A stretch of 64,000 bases of DNA from Bacteroidota bacterium (GCA_013377005.1 JACABE010000001.1:87307-151306), one strand, 5' to 3'; shown: positions 17,268 through 28,290, counted from the first letter of the stretch. The notes: generated by a model not told the origin, from the letters alone. Numbers and translations: made by a program.

Positions 17268-20102
17268 ATGTCAGATAACGAAAATAAAAACCTTGAAATT
17301 TACGGAGCAAGGTCACATAATTTAAAGAACATAGACGTTTCCATCCCACGTGATAAATTGGTAGTAATTACCGGTTTGAGCGGAAGTGGAAAATCTTCAC
17401 TGGCATTTGATACTATTTATGCTGAAGGGCAAAGACGTTATATGGAAACATTTTCCGCCTATGCCCGTCAGTTTATTGGCAACATGGAACGTCCCGATGT
17501 AGATGAAATTACAGGCTTAAGCCCTGTAATTTCCATCGAACAAAAGACTACAGGTAAAAATCCGCGTTCTACCGTTGGTACTATTACAGAAATTTATGAT
17601 TTTCTTCGATTACTTTATGCCCGTGTAGCAGATGCTTATTCTTATCTTAGTGGAGAGAAAATGGTTCGTTATACAGAAGTTCAGATTATTGATGCTATAA
17701 AAGAACGTTATTCCGGTAAAGGTATTATTATATTAGCTCCTTTTGTAAAAGGACGCAAAGGACATTACCGTGATTTGTTTGAGCAAGTGCGCAAACAAGG
17801 CTTTCTAAAAGTCCGTATTGATGGGGACGTTAAAGAAATCAGCTTTGGAATGCAAGTTGATCGTTATAAGGTTCACGATATTGAAGTTGTGATAGATAAA
17901 ATTAAAGTGAATGAAGAAGCCTCGCAACGCATTACACAAGCCGTACAAATAGCGTTGCGTCATGGCAAAGGAATGTTGATGGTAATGGAAAATGAAGGCA
18001 GTGAAGTGCGTCATTTCAGTCGTTTGCTGATGTGCCCCGTTACCGGAATAGCATACAGTGAACCAGAACCCAATTCATTTTCATTTAATTCTCCTTATGG
18101 TGCCTGTCCGCATTGCAATGGTCTGGGCGAAATTGCAGAAATGGATTTCAATAAAATTATTCCGGATAACAAAAAATCAATCAATCAGGGTGGAATTATA
18201 CCCATTGGTGCATACAAAACCAGCTGGATATTCAAGCAATTGGAAGCAATTGCCGAAAAACATAAGTTTAGTCTAGATGCGCCTATCGAAGATATACCTG
18301 AAGAGGCCATGAACAGTATTTTATATGGTTCTGATGAAGTACTGAAAGTTAAAAATGATTATTTAGGAGTTACTTCTTCTTATGCTATTACTTTTGAGGG
18401 TGTAATTAATTTTATTTCTAGCCAGAACACAGACAGTGCTCCTCAAGGTATTAAGAAATGGGCAAGTAATTTCATGAACAAAATTCATTGTCCTGAATGC
18501 AATGGTAGTCGTTTGAAAAAAGAATCACTTCATTTTAAAATTGGTGATAAAAACATATCGGAACTTTCTAATATGGATATGGTTATACTGAACGAATGGT
18601 TTGATCATATCAATGATGTGCTTGATGAAAGAAAGAAAACAATTGCTTATGAAATTGTACGGGAAATACAAACCCGTATTCATTTTTTATTGGATGTCGG
18701 TATTGATTATCTTACTTTAAACCGTCCTTCTAAAAGTTTGTCGGGTGGTGAATCGCAGCGTATCCGCTTGGCAACACAAATCGGATCTAAGCTTGTTGGT
18801 GTGCTTTATATTCTTGACGAACCCAGTATTGGGTTGCATCAAAGAGATAATCTGAGACTGATTAAAGCGTTGAAAGATCTTAGAGATATCGGCAATTCTG
18901 TAATTGTAGTAGAACATGATAAGGAAATGATACTAGCAGCAGATCATGTGATAGATATTGGTCCGGGAGCAGGAATTCATGGTGGAAAGATTGTAGCACA
19001 GGGAAATCCAAAAGAGATGTTGTGTTGCAATACGATTACTTGTGAATATTTGCGTGGTATTAAAGAAATTAAAGTATCTGCAAAACGACGAGAACCCAAT
19101 GGGAATTTTCTGATTCTTAAAGGTGCAACAGGTAATAATTTAAAAAATGTTACTATGAAATTGCCTTTGGGAATTTTTATCTGTATAACCGGCGTTTCAG
19201 GAAGTGGTAAATCCAGTCTTATCAACGAAACCTTACACCCTATTCTTAGCAAACATTTCTATCGATCTGATAAAAATCCTTTACCTTACAAATCTATAGA
19301 AGGCCTCAAAAATATTGACAAGGTAATTGAAATTGACCAGTCGCCCATTGGTAGAACGCCGAGATCCAATCCGGCAACCTATGTTGGCGTTTTTGATGAA
19401 ATCCGTAAGCTTTATGCTAATTTACCCGATTCTAAGATCAGAGGTTATTTACCCGGACGTTTTTCATTCAATGTAAAAGGAGGCAGATGCGAAACTTGTG
19501 GTGGTGCTGGTTTGCGTACCATTGAAATGAATTTTCTTCCCGATGTATATGTACCCTGCGAAACCTGTGGAGGTAAACGTTACAACCGTGAGACTCTTGA
19601 AATACGCTTCAAAGGAAAATCCATCAATGATGTGCTGAATATGGATATTGATCAGGCAGTTGAGTTTTTCGAAAACATTCCATCCATACTTATAAAAATC
19701 CAGACACTTAAAGATGTAGGATTGGGCTATATTACTTTAGGCCAGCAATCCACTACACTTTCGGGTGGTGAAGCGCAACGTATCAAGCTGGCAACAGAAC
19801 TTTCTAAAAAAGATACCGGGCAAACTCTTTATATTCTTGATGAGCCCACTACCGGTCTGCATTTTGAAGATATTCGCGTTTTGCTTGAAGTTCTTAATAA
19901 ACTGGTTGAAAAAGGCAATACAGTTTTGGTAATTGAACACAATCTGGATGTCATCAAAGTAGCTGATTATATTATTGACATTGGTCCCGAAGGTGGACAG
20001 AAAGGTGGAAACATCGTCGCGGAAGGTACTCCTGAGGAAATCGTAAAACAAAAGAAAGGTTATACTGCTCCTTATCTGAAGGAAGTTTTAGAAAATAAAT
20101 AA
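17268..20102 (+). CDS. uvrA: Excinuclease ABC subunit A
   Basis: A 944-aa protein of normal length with two ABC ATPase modules. First Walker [10 protein letters not shown] at 36-44, second GVSGSGKSS in the C-terminal half; signature motifs [12 protein letters not shown] and [12 protein letters not shown]. Zinc sites are visible as CPHC...CPEC in the first half and CETCGGAG...CETCGGKR in the second. It recognises bulky DNA damage and loads UvrB in nucleotide excision repair. Its own promoter lies just upstream. uvrB and uvrC are not in this window. Confidence 0.98.
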   Translation: MSDNENKNLEIYGARSHNLKNIDVSIPRDKLVVITGLSGSGKSSLAFDTIYAEGQRRYMETFSAYARQFIGNMERPDVDEITGLSPVISIEQKTTGKNPRSTVGTITEIYDFLRLLYARVADAYSYLSGEKMVRYTEVQIIDAIKERYSGKGIIILAPFVKGRKGHYRDLFEQVRKQGFLKVRIDGDVKEISFGMQVDRYKVHDIEVVIDKIKVNEEASQRITQAVQIALRHGKGMLMVMENEGSEVRHFSRLLMCPVTGIAYSEPEPNSFSFNSPYGACPHCNGLGEIAEMDFNKIIPDNKKSINQGGIIPIGAYKTSWIFKQLEAIAEKHKFSLDAPIEDIPEEAMNSILYGSDEVLKVKNDYLGVTSSYAITFEGVINFISSQNTDSAPQGIKKWASNFMNKIHCPECNGSRLKKESLHFKIGDKNISELSNMDMVILNEWFDHINDVLDERKKTIAYEIVREIQTRIHFLLDVGIDYLTLNRPSKSLSGGESQRIRLATQIGSKLVGVLYILDEPSIGLHQRDNLRLIKALKDLRDIGNSVIVVEHDKEMILAADHVIDIGPGAGIHGGKIVAQGNPKEMLCCNTITCEYLRGIKEIKVSAKRREPNGNFLILKGATGNNLKNVTMKLPLGIFICITGVSGSGKSSLINETLHPILSKHFYRSDKNPLPYKSIEGLKNIDKVIEIDQSPIGRTPRSNPATYVGVFDEIRKLYANLPDSKIRGYLPGRFSFNVKGGRCETCGGAGLRTIEMNFLPDVYVPCETCGGKRYNRETLEIRFKGKSINDVLNMDIDQAVEFFENIPSILIKIQTLKDVGLGYITLGQQSTTLSGGEAQRIKLATELSKKDTGQTLYILDEPTTGLHFEDIRVLLEVLNKLVEKGNTVLVIEHNLDVIKVADYIIDIGPEGGQKGGNIVAEGTPEEIVKQKKGYTAPYLKEVLENK

Positions 20103-20124
20103 TATAAAGATTTACGCAAACCAT

Positions 20125-20152
20125 TAAAGCATTTGTTTTAAAAGATGCTTTA
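20125..20152 (+). terminator. Possible weak terminator after uvrA
   Basis: Arms 20125-20132 and 20145-20152 form an 8-bp stem, but no clear T-run follows. Confidence 0.3.
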
Positions 20153-20227
20153 TCGATATAATAGGTCTTTCTACCTATAAGTTAAGCTGGTTCATCTATT
20201 TCATTTATTCAGTTTTCAGTTTAAGTT

Positions 20228-20235
20228 TACTTTTG
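20228..20235 (+). promoter_or_regulatory. -7 element TACTTTTG
   Basis: Matches TAnnTTTG, 25 bp ahead of the TonB-dependent receptor gene. Confidence 0.5.
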
Positions 20236-20260
20236 GCGATCGTAAATAGCTAATTGTAAT

Positions 20261-23200
20261 ATGCTCAAAAAATTCGTTTCTTCATCTTTGTGTTTTCTTT
20301 TATTTCCGTCGGTTTTCTTAGTGTTAAATCTACAAATTGCTAAATCTCAGTATCATGAATTTGATTTTAATACAAAAGGGAATGTATGCTATTTTCAATA
20401 TCTGAAATATGCCCCCAATATTGAGTATAGCTCAATCAAACGACCTTTTCTTTTCATTATGGGAGCTCCCAATGAAAATGTTTATCAGATGTTTGATAAA
20501 GATACACTCAGAATGCAGCATCAGTTTAGTAATTATTTATTTGTGTATTTGCCTAACAGAGGAGGAAATACAAAAGAGAAATTACAGTGTCTCGATGGTC
20601 TTGGAAGTCTGCTTTCTTATAACTATATGTACGGACATGCTAATTTCTTTTTCCAAATCTATGACAATGAAATTACTGAAAGTGAAATTCATTCCTTAGG
20701 ATATGATTATCTTTTTAAAAGTGTTCGCATTAATAGAATTAATACCGGCTCCATATTACAGGATACTACTCACATATCGGCAATGGATGCTTTTAAGGAA
20801 ACAGTTATTAATTATGACCCTCTTCCTGATGATGATGATATTGGCACATTCTATCATGAAGAAGCGAATAATGAAGGTGCAGATGAAATAAAAGATAATA
20901 AGCCCATTAAAATCTATTTTGGCCCTCCCCAAAAATATAATTATATGCTTAACGGAATGGTTTACGATAAGTCAAGCGGCGAAGCCTTACCTTTTGCAAC
21001 AGTTTTGGTAAAAGGAACATTAATAGGCGCTTCAACAAATGCAGATGGATATTTTACGATCCCAAGAGTTCCTAATGATACCAGTGTATTAATAGTTCAA
21101 TACATTGGATATGAAAGAACAGAAATATATCTTACGCCTTTTGATCTTAAACAAAATTTTAAAATTGAAATAAGCCAAAATACTCAAAATTTAAGGCAGG
21201 TAATCATTACTGCAAAGAAAGGAGATGTTGTACTTGCTGAAAAAACAGAAGTGAATACTATTAAAATGTCGCCTCGCAAACTCGAACAAATTCCCAATTT
21301 GGGCGAACGGGATATTATGCGTTCGTTTCAGTTGATGCCGGGAATAAGTGCTGCTAATGAATCTTCTTCCGGTCTTTACGTAAGAGGTGGAACTCCTGAC
21401 CAGAATCTGGTATTGTATGATGGTTTAACGATTTATCATGTGGATCATTTGTATGGGTTTTTTAGTGCATTTAATTCCAATGCTATAAAAGATGTTCAGC
21501 TTTTCAAGGGCGGATTTGAATCTCGTTTTGGTGGTCGACTTTCAAGTGTAACAGAAATTACTGCCAAAGATGGAAATCAGAAAAAATTCAATATAGGAGG
21601 TGATCTTAGTTTGCTTAGCATGAACATGTTTGTTGAAATCCCTGTAGGTGAAAAATTCACTTCAATTATTACCTATCGCCGTTCTTACAAAGGACCTATT
21701 TATGATAAACTTTTCAGTAAATTTAATACATCCTCTGTCAAAACCACATTTTCAGGTGGAGGGGGACCTGAAGGTAGATTTATGGAACAAACTGAAGCCA
21801 CTTCCTATTTTTATGATTTAAATGGAAAATTCACTTATCGCCCCAATAATAAGGATATTCTTTCGCTAAGTATTTTTAGCGGAACAGATAAATTAGACAA
21901 CAGTTCATCTATTGATGCATCTTCATTTAGTTCTTCCGCCCAAAATATGGGGATGAACTCTACTGATTTAACCAAATATGGAAATTTTGGTACAAGTTTC
22001 AAGTGGTCGCGGAAATGCAATGCGAAATTGTATGGAAATACTGTACTAAGCTATTCAAACTATTTCAGCGAACGTAATCGAACGCAGGAACGTACCCTAA
22101 CCAATTCGAGCGGAGAATCTGTTACAACCAACGATGGTATTTTGGAAAACAACGACTTGCGAGATTATAGTCTGAGGTCTGATTATCAGTGGGATGTGTT
22201 GGGTTTTTACCAATTGCAATTTGGTGGGTTTGCAACCCATTACGATATTAAATATACTTATGCTCAAAGCGATACAGCAAATATTTTAGATCGTCGCAAT
22301 TACAGCATATTAGCTGGAGTATATATGCAAACTAAAGTAAAATTATTCAAAGATAAGTTGCAGCTTATTCCCGGGATAAGATACAGCTATTATAAAACTA
22401 CGTTAAAACCATACTTTGAACCCCGTACTTCTTTGGCTTACAATATTACTGATAAATTTACCATTAAAGCATCTACAGGAAAATATTATCAATTTGCCAA
22501 TCGTGTCACAAGAGAGGATATTATGTCGGGAAGTAAAGATTTTTGGGTGCTTTCAGGAGAGAAATCCATACCAGTAAGTTCATCCATTCATTATACCGCA
22601 GGTCTGGCTTATGAAACAACAGATTATCTTTTGAGTGCAGAAACGTATTACAAAAAGACAGACAATTTAACCGAGTATTCATTGCGTATTAATGCCAATC
22701 CTATGCAGGTTAATATTGATGAAAATTTCTATACAGGAAGTGGTTATTCTAAAGGAATAGAGCTACTGGTGCAAAAAAAAGAAGGGAAGTTTAATGGTTG
22801 GATGAGTTATACACTGGGTAAAGCCATGAATAAATTTGACGTTTATTCAGATACTTATTTTCCGGCCAATCAAGATGTAAATCATGAATTTAAAATCGTC
22901 GCACTTTATAAATACAAACGCTGGGATTTCTCAGCAACATGGATTTATGCCAGTGGAAAACCTTATACTGCACCTTCAGGAGCTTATACTATAACTTTAC
23001 TTGATGGCACTACCAAAGATTATTTTACAGTGACTTCCAAAAACGGAGTTCGCCTGCCTGCATATAATCGTTGTGATATTTCTGTAAATTTTAAACTGCT
23101 TAGAGGCGAAAAAGCAGATAAGAAGAGAAAAGAATTCGGATATATCGGATTTTCTATTTTTAATCTTTACAATCAAACCAATGTATGGTATAAGCAATTT

Positions 23201-23287
23201 AGTATTGTTGACAGCAAAATTCTTGAAACCAATGTTAATTATCTTGGAATCACTCCTAACATTACCCTTTCACTTAAATTACGATAA
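20261..23287 (+). CDS. TonB-dependent receptor with unusual N-terminal extension
   Basis: A 1008-aa outer-membrane protein. After a signal peptide (to about residue 30) there is a ~190-residue segment of unknown type with strands such as RPFLFIMGAP and YLFVYLPNRGG. A CarboxypepD-reg-like domain follows at about 225-310 (LNGMVYDKSSGEALPFATVL), a plug domain at about 325-440 (GLYVRGGTPDQNLVLYDGLT), and a 22-strand-type barrel to the C terminus. Uses TonB energy to import a ligand that cannot be predicted. A DUF4249 lipoprotein gene begins one base after its stop, the usual two-gene arrangement in Bacteroidota. Confidence 0.92.
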   Translation: MLKKFVSSSLCFLLFPSVFLVLNLQIAKSQYHEFDFNTKGNVCYFQYLKYAPNIEYSSIKRPFLFIMGAPNENVYQMFDKDTLRMQHQFSNYLFVYLPNRGGNTKEKLQCLDGLGSLLSYNYMYGHANFFFQIYDNEITESEIHSLGYDYLFKSVRINRINTGSILQDTTHISAMDAFKETVINYDPLPDDDDIGTFYHEEANNEGADEIKDNKPIKIYFGPPQKYNYMLNGMVYDKSSGEALPFATVLVKGTLIGASTNADGYFTIPRVPNDTSVLIVQYIGYERTEIYLTPFDLKQNFKIEISQNTQNLRQVIITAKKGDVVLAEKTEVNTIKMSPRKLEQIPNLGERDIMRSFQLMPGISAANESSSGLYVRGGTPDQNLVLYDGLTIYHVDHLYGFFSAFNSNAIKDVQLFKGGFESRFGGRLSSVTEITAKDGNQKKFNIGGDLSLLSMNMFVEIPVGEKFTSIITYRRSYKGPIYDKLFSKFNTSSVKTTFSGGGGPEGRFMEQTEATSYFYDLNGKFTYRPNNKDILSLSIFSGTDKLDNSSSIDASSFSSSAQNMGMNSTDLTKYGNFGTSFKWSRKCNAKLYGNTVLSYSNYFSERNRTQERTLTNSSGESVTTNDGILENNDLRDYSLRSDYQWDVLGFYQLQFGGFATHYDIKYTYAQSDTANILDRRNYSILAGVYMQTKVKLFKDKLQLIPGIRYSYYKTTLKPYFEPRTSLAYNITDKFTIKASTGKYYQFANRVTREDIMSGSKDFWVLSGEKSIPVSSSIHYTAGLAYETTDYLLSAETYYKKTDNLTEYSLRINANPMQVNIDENFYTGSGYSKGIELLVQKKEGKFNGWMSYTLGKAMNKFDVYSDTYFPANQDVNHEFKIVALYKYKRWDFSATWIYASGKPYTAPSGAYTITLLDGTTKDYFTVTSKNGVRLPAYNRCDISVNFKLLRGEKADKKRKEFGYIGFSIFNLYNQTNVWYKQFSIVDSKILETNVNYLGITPNITLSLKLR

Positions 23288-23288
23288 A

Positions 23289-24104
23289 ATGAAATCAAAC
23301 ATTATTATACTCTTAACCGTATTTACATTCGTGGTTTCTGCTTGTGAAAAAGAGAATACTATTCAGTTTACAGATACTCCTATTTTAGAAGCTTATTTAA
23401 AACCGGGAGATTATCTGAATTTAAAAATAAGCAGACAAATTCCTTTTGTTTCTGATATTGTTTATTCAGCTGACGATATTAATAAGCTTGAAATTACGGT
23501 TACTTCCGGTAATAAAACCGAGGTGTTGCAAGCATTGGGCTGTGGTTTATATATCGACAGCAATCTAATAGTTACAGAAAGAGCTTCCTACGAGTTACGG
23601 TTTATGTTTAACGGAAAACAGGTATATGCTTATACCTATGTTCCTGGCAAACCTGCTAATTTTACACAATCAGCAACCTCCATCAGTATTCCGAGAATGG
23701 ACAGCACATCAAGTCCACCAACAGGAGGTTTTTCTATGCCCGAACCCGTTGCACTCACATGGGATAATCCGGATAAATCTTATTACATCGTTGTGATAGA
23801 AAATATGGAAACAAGTCTGGATGCTATTCATGATTTTGGGGATAACGAAGCTCCCAAAAATATGTTTCGCGAAGCTCCTACAACATCTGCTGGTATTGAA
23901 ATACGGTCCATGCAATTTCAGTATTACGGAAAACACCGACTCATACTTTATCATGTATTGCCTGACTATGCTTCCTTATACAAAGAAAACAGCAATAGCT
24001 CGCAAAACCTTACAAATCCATCCACCAGCATTTCTAATGGCTATGGTATTTTTACAGGATTAAATACAGATACTTTGTATTTAAATGTAGTAGAAAGTAA
24101 GTAG
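23289..24104 (+). CDS. DUF4249-type lipoprotein paired with the TonB receptor
   Basis: Start set at ATG 23289, giving an SPII signal (lipobox VSAC, Cys19); the upstream in-frame ATG at 23181 lies inside the receptor gene. The 271-aa product begins with TPILEAYLKPGDYLNLKISRQIPF-like strands characteristic of DUF4249, a beta-rich family encoded next to TonB receptors. Probably sits on the receptor as a surface partner, as SusD does for SusC. Translationally coupled to the receptor (1-bp gap). Confidence 0.82.
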   Translation: MKSNIIILLTVFTFVVSACEKENTIQFTDTPILEAYLKPGDYLNLKISRQIPFVSDIVYSADDINKLEITVTSGNKTEVLQALGCGLYIDSNLIVTERASYELRFMFNGKQVYAYTYVPGKPANFTQSATSISIPRMDSTSSPPTGGFSMPEPVALTWDNPDKSYYIVVIENMETSLDAIHDFGDNEAPKNMFREAPTTSAGIEIRSMQFQYYGKHRLILYHVLPDYASLYKENSNSSQNLTNPSTSISNGYGIFTGLNTDTLYLNVVESK

Positions 24105-24272
24105 GTCTTAAAATAATTACTTAAATGAATAATTCATAATTATTTTTGATATTGCTAATAATTTTAAAATCAAAATATTAAAAATAACAGCTTCTTAAAA
24201 AGAATAAATAGTTGGAAAATATAATAAATAATCCATACTTTCGTAAACTATACTTATTACAAAGCTGATATA

Positions 24273-25343
24273 ATGAGGTTCTTAAAAACTATATTTTTTA
24301 TCATTTTATTGATTTTTCCTGCAAAAGCCTATCTGCAAGAAGATGCTTTTTTCAAAGATTTTGATGATGATATCCGTGGCAAATATGGATTACGTATTAT
24401 GTTCTATAATTTAGAGAACTTTTACGATACTCGAAACGATAGCATTACCCTCGATGATGACTTTACTTCTTTTGGAATGAAATACTGGGGAAAAGAAAAA
24501 TACAATACCAAACTAAACAATACATATAAAGTGATTGCCAGTGTGGGCGGTTGGGAACCTCCCGAAATTATTGGTGTTTGCGAAGTAGAAAACAAATGGG
24601 TGGTTAGTGAAATTGCGTCGGGAACACCATTACGAAAGTTTAATTACAAATACATTCATTATGACTCTCCTGATGCCAGAGGTATTGACGTTGCAATGTT
24701 ATATCGCCCTGATAAATTTACACCGGTTTTTCATAAGCCAATACGAATCACATTCCCATTTGATTCCATTTCCCGAACCAGAGATATTTTGTATGTGAAA
24801 GGTTTAACTATCACAAAAGATACACTCCATATTTTTGTAAATCATTTTCCTTCCAAATATGGCGGAGCAATGCTGACTATTCCGAAAAGAAATTATGTAG
24901 CTACAGTATTAAGAAGCAAAGTTGATAGTATTTTGGCAGTCAATCCTTATGCAAACATTGTAATCATGGGTGACTTTAATGACGAACCTATGGATGAAAG
25001 TATATTGAAATATCTAAATGCCAAATGCGATACCGGTGGTCTAAAAAATGCTGATTTATACAATCTTATGTGTAAGTTGAAAACTACAGAAAAAATAGGC
25101 ACTAATAAATTTCGTGAGCAATGGAGTTTGATCGACCAAATGATAGTTTCAACATCATTGGCTAAGAACGTTAAACAATGGCATGTGAAAAATTATCGCG
25201 CATATATTTTTAAAGCCGCCTATTTATTACAACCCGATGAAACATATATGGGCGTAAGAACATTTAGAACATATACAGGATCAAAATATACAGGTGGTTA
25301 CAGTGATCACTTGCCGGTGTATATGGATTTAATATATGAATAA
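24273..25343 (+). CDS. Exported endonuclease/exonuclease/phosphatase-family protein
   Basis: A 356-aa protein with an N-terminal signal peptide and an EEP (DNase I-like) fold. Metal-binding and catalytic motifs are visible: RIMFYNLENFYD near residue 40, FVNHFPSKYGG, IVIMGDFNDEP near 230 and the terminal YSDHLPV. Substrate could be DNA, a phosphoinositide-like compound or another phosphodiester; the Bacteroidota family is usually annotated only as endonuclease. Followed by the DUF192 gene after 64 bp. Confidence 0.88.
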   Translation: MRFLKTIFFIILLIFPAKAYLQEDAFFKDFDDDIRGKYGLRIMFYNLENFYDTRNDSITLDDDFTSFGMKYWGKEKYNTKLNNTYKVIASVGGWEPPEIIGVCEVENKWVVSEIASGTPLRKFNYKYIHYDSPDARGIDVAMLYRPDKFTPVFHKPIRITFPFDSISRTRDILYVKGLTITKDTLHIFVNHFPSKYGGAMLTIPKRNYVATVLRSKVDSILAVNPYANIVIMGDFNDEPMDESILKYLNAKCDTGGLKNADLYNLMCKLKTTEKIGTNKFREQWSLIDQMIVSTSLAKNVKQWHVKNYRAYIFKAAYLLQPDETYMGVRTFRTYTGSKYTGGYSDHLPVYMDLIYE

Positions 25344-25407
25344 TACAATTGTTTGCTTTACTTTCATAGATAGGCAAATAAATAAAAAACAACAATAATA
25401 ACTTAAA

Positions 25408-25917
25408 ATGAAAAAGAAACAAATAATGATTATCATCGCAATTATACTTGTGATAGTTGTAATTGCAATTCCATATTTAAAGAACAAACCTAAGGAAATT
25501 CCCAAAGAAACGTCCACACCCAAACAAGAAGAACCCGCTTTCACAAAACAAGGAGAGCTTTCTTTTATCAGCAGTACCGATAAAAAAATAATTAATACCA
25601 TTTCAATTGAGTTTGCCAAAGACGAATATTCACGCGAAAAAGGACTGATGTATCGCCGAAGTATGGAAGAAATGCAGGGAATGTTGTTTTTATTTGAAGA
25701 CAATGCTCCCCGTAATTTCTGGATGAAAAATACTTTTATTTCGCTGGACATTATTTATGTGGGTGCCGATAAAAAGATAGTTTCTATTCAAAAATCAGCC
25801 ATTCCATTATCTGAAGAATCCTTGCCATCCTATAAAGATGCTCAGTATGTTGTAGAGGTAAATGCTGGATTTACTGATAAATATAATATTAAAGAGGGCG
25901 ATGAAATTAAGTATTAA
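25408..25917 (+). CDS. DUF192 family protein, membrane-anchored
   Basis: A 169-aa protein with an N-terminal membrane segment (about 5-24), a Lys/Pro/Glu-rich linker, and a DUF192 domain from about 55 to the end. Typical DUF192 pieces are GLMYRRSMEEMQGMLF, RNFWMKNTFISLDIIY and YVVEVNAGFTDKYNIKEGD. Function of the family is unknown; it is small, exported and widespread. Probably co-transcribed with the upstream nuclease-like gene. Confidence 0.92.
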   Translation: MKKKQIMIIIAIILVIVVIAIPYLKNKPKEIPKETSTPKQEEPAFTKQGELSFISSTDKKIINTISIEFAKDEYSREKGLMYRRSMEEMQGMLFLFEDNAPRNFWMKNTFISLDIIYVGADKKIVSIQKSAIPLSEESLPSYKDAQYVVEVNAGFTDKYNIKEGDEIKY

Positions 25918-25990
25918 CCTATGCGTTTTTACTAAAACAAAAAAAATCGTTAATACAAAAACTTTAGTCTTTAAATTCTTAAATAATTCA

Positions 25991-25998
25991 TAGTTTTG
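25991..25998 (+). promoter_or_regulatory. -7 element TAGTTTTG for iorAB
   Basis: Matches TAnnTTTG, 56 bp ahead of iorA. Confidence 0.5.
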
Positions 25999-26054
25999 TA
26001 AACTATTTCATTTGTCAAAATTCAATTTCATAAACATATAAAATTTATCATAAC

Positions 26055-27677
26055 ATGCAAAAGTTATTGTTGTTAGGAGATGAGGCGATAGCTCAAGGGG
26101 CTATTGATGCCGGCATGTCCGGTATTTATGCTTACCCTGGAACACCATCTACCGAAATCACTGAATATGTTCAGCACTCGAAAGAGGCAAAGCAAAAAGG
26201 GATTCGCTGTAGTTGGTCAACCAACGAAAAAACAGCTATGGAAGCTGCTTTGGGTATGTCGTATGCTGGCAAAAGAACTATGGTTTGTATGAAACACGTT
26301 GGTTTAAATGTGGCTGCCGATCCTTTTATCAATTCATCTATTACAGGTGCCAATGGTGGTATCATAGTAGTTTCGGCTGACGATCCTTCTATGCACTCAT
26401 CGCAAAATGAACAGGATTCAAGATTTTTTGGAAAGTTTGCAATGATTCCTATTTTGGAACCTGCTAATCAACAAGAAGCTTACGATATGGTTGGGTACGG
26501 ATTTAATATGTCGGAAAAATACAAAGTTCCTGTTTTGATGAGAATTACTACACGTATGGCTCACTCAAGAGCTGGTGTAGCACGTGGCGAAACCAAAAAA
26601 CAAAACGAGATGAGCTTACCATCCGATTTACGTCAGTTTGTTTTATTGCCAGCTATTGCACGTCGTCGTTACAAAATGTTATTAAACAATCAACTGCCAT
26701 TTGAAAATGAGTCAGAACAATCATCATTCAATCAATATATTGACGGCGCCAATAAAAAAATGGGTATTATTACAACAGGTATTGCTTTCAACTATCTGAT
26801 GGAAAACTATCCTGAAAGAATATTACCTTTTCCAGTATTAAAAATCGGTCAATATCCATTGCCACGCAAATTAGTTGAAAAACTTTGCAACGAATGCGGT
26901 GAAATTTTGGTGTTAGAAGAAGGCTATCCAATTGTGGAAGAAATGTTGAAAGGCTATTTAGCTAATGGTATTAAGGTAAAAGGTCGTTTGGATGGAACGG
27001 TTCCTCGTGATGGCGAACTAAATCCCAATTTGGTAGCAGTAGCATTGGGCATGACTGATACCAAAGGTGCTGATGTTCCAACATTAGTAGAAGCACGTCC
27101 ACCGGCACTTTGTGCAGGTTGTCCGCATATTGATTCTTATCTTGCATTAAATGAAGCGCTATCAACTTTAGCGCCGGGCAGAGTTTTTTCTGATATCGGA
27201 TGTTATACTTTGGGAGCTTTAAAACCTTTTGAAGCTATTAATTCATGTGTTGACATGGGAGCTTCTATTACTATGGCTAAAGGTGCTGCCGATGCAGGCT
27301 TGGTTCCTGCAGTTGCTGTAATTGGCGACTCTACTTTTACCCATTCAGGAATTACAGGATTAATTGATGCAGTAATTGATAAATCGCCTATTACTGTGCT
27401 TATTCTTGACAATGGTACTACCGGTATGACGGGTGGCCAAGATTCGGCTGCACAAGGACGGATTGAAGCTATTTGCAAAGCTGTTGGTGTGGAAGAAGAC
27501 CATATTCATGTATTTAAACCTTTACGCAAAAATCACGAAGAAAATACACAGATATTGATAAAAGAGTTAGCATATCAAGGTGTATCTGTCATTATACCTC
27601 GCAGAGAGTGTATAGTTTCTATCGATAAAAGAATGAGAGCAAAAGAAAAAGCAAAGAGAGAAGAACAACAAGCATAA
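26055..27677 (+). CDS. iorA: Indolepyruvate ferredoxin oxidoreductase alpha subunit
   Basis: A 540-aa thiamine diphosphate enzyme. The N-terminal half is the pyrimidine-binding domain (GMSGIYAYPGTPSTEI near residue 20; KHVGLNVAADP near 80). The C-terminal half binds thiamine diphosphate and Mg (ALCAGCPH; GDSTFTHSG; ILDNGTTGMTGGQ). It decarboxylates aryl 2-oxoacids from aromatic amino acids to acyl-CoA and reduces ferredoxin. The C-terminal 2[4Fe-4S] domain found in archaeal IorA is absent: the protein ends in a charged Lys/Glu tail. iorB follows after 25 bp, forming an operon. Confidence 0.94.
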   Translation: MQKLLLLGDEAIAQGAIDAGMSGIYAYPGTPSTEITEYVQHSKEAKQKGIRCSWSTNEKTAMEAALGMSYAGKRTMVCMKHVGLNVAADPFINSSITGANGGIIVVSADDPSMHSSQNEQDSRFFGKFAMIPILEPANQQEAYDMVGYGFNMSEKYKVPVLMRITTRMAHSRAGVARGETKKQNEMSLPSDLRQFVLLPAIARRRYKMLLNNQLPFENESEQSSFNQYIDGANKKMGIITTGIAFNYLMENYPERILPFPVLKIGQYPLPRKLVEKLCNECGEILVLEEGYPIVEEMLKGYLANGIKVKGRLDGTVPRDGELNPNLVAVALGMTDTKGADVPTLVEARPPALCAGCPHIDSYLALNEALSTLAPGRVFSDIGCYTLGALKPFEAINSCVDMGASITMAKGAADAGLVPAVAVIGDSTFTHSGITGLIDAVIDKSPITVLILDNGTTGMTGGQDSAAQGRIEAICKAVGVEEDHIHVFKPLRKNHEENTQILIKELAYQGVSVIIPRRECIVSIDKRMRAKEKAKREEQQA

Positions 27678-27702
27678 TTATTCAAAATTTAAGACTAATA
27701 AA

Positions 27703-28290
27703 ATGAAAAAAGATATAATTTTGGCAGGTGTGGGCGGACAAGGAATTCTTTCTATTGCTGCCATCATAGGAACTGCTGCTTTAGATATGGGGCTTTATCT
27801 CAAGCAATCTGAAGTTCATGGTATGGCACAACGCGGAGGCGATGTTTCGTCTAATCTGCGTATTGGCGATAAAGAAATAGCTTCCGATTTAATTGCAATG
27901 GGCAAAGCCGATTTAGTGATTTCTGTAGAACCTATGGAAGGTTTGCGTTATTTACCTATGCTTTCGCCCGATGGTTGGTTGATTACCAATTCCAAACCAT
28001 TCGTTAATATACCCAATTACCCCGAAATAGAAAGCGTATATAGCGAAATAGCAAAAGTACACCGTCATGTAATACTGGATGCTGAAGAAATAGCCAAAAA
28101 TTTGGGTTCTGCCAAAGCTGCCAATGTAGTAATATTAGGTGCAGCTGCCGATCATATGGGAATTAATTTCGAAATTTTTGAGAAAGCTATTCGCACTATA
28201 TTTGGCAAAAAAGGCGAAGCTGTTGTTGAGTTAAATATCAATGCTCTAAGAGCCGGCAGAGATTTTTCTGCTAAAAACAGTCATTTATAA
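27703..28290 (+). CDS. iorB: Indolepyruvate oxidoreductase beta subunit
   Basis: A 195-aa protein of the 2-oxoacid oxidoreductase gamma/beta family, with the N-terminal GVGGQGILSIAAIIG motif and the segment EVHGMAQRGGDVSSNLRIG. Partners IorA in the same operon. Ends before a strong terminator. Confidence 0.94.
   Translation: MKKDIILAGVGGQGILSIAAIIGTAALDMGLYLKQSEVHGMAQRGGDVSSNLRIGDKEIASDLIAMGKADLVISVEPMEGLRYLPMLSPDGWLITNSKPFVNIPNYPEIESVYSEIAKVHRHVILDAEEIAKNLGSAKAANVVILGAAADHMGINFEIFEKAIRTIFGKKGEAVVELNINALRAGRDFSAKNSHL

Noticed and set aside
23181-23288. ATG at 23181 for the DUF4249 lipoprotein
   Set aside because: It lies within the TonB receptor gene in another frame; ATG 23289 gives a lipobox and the usual one-base junction.
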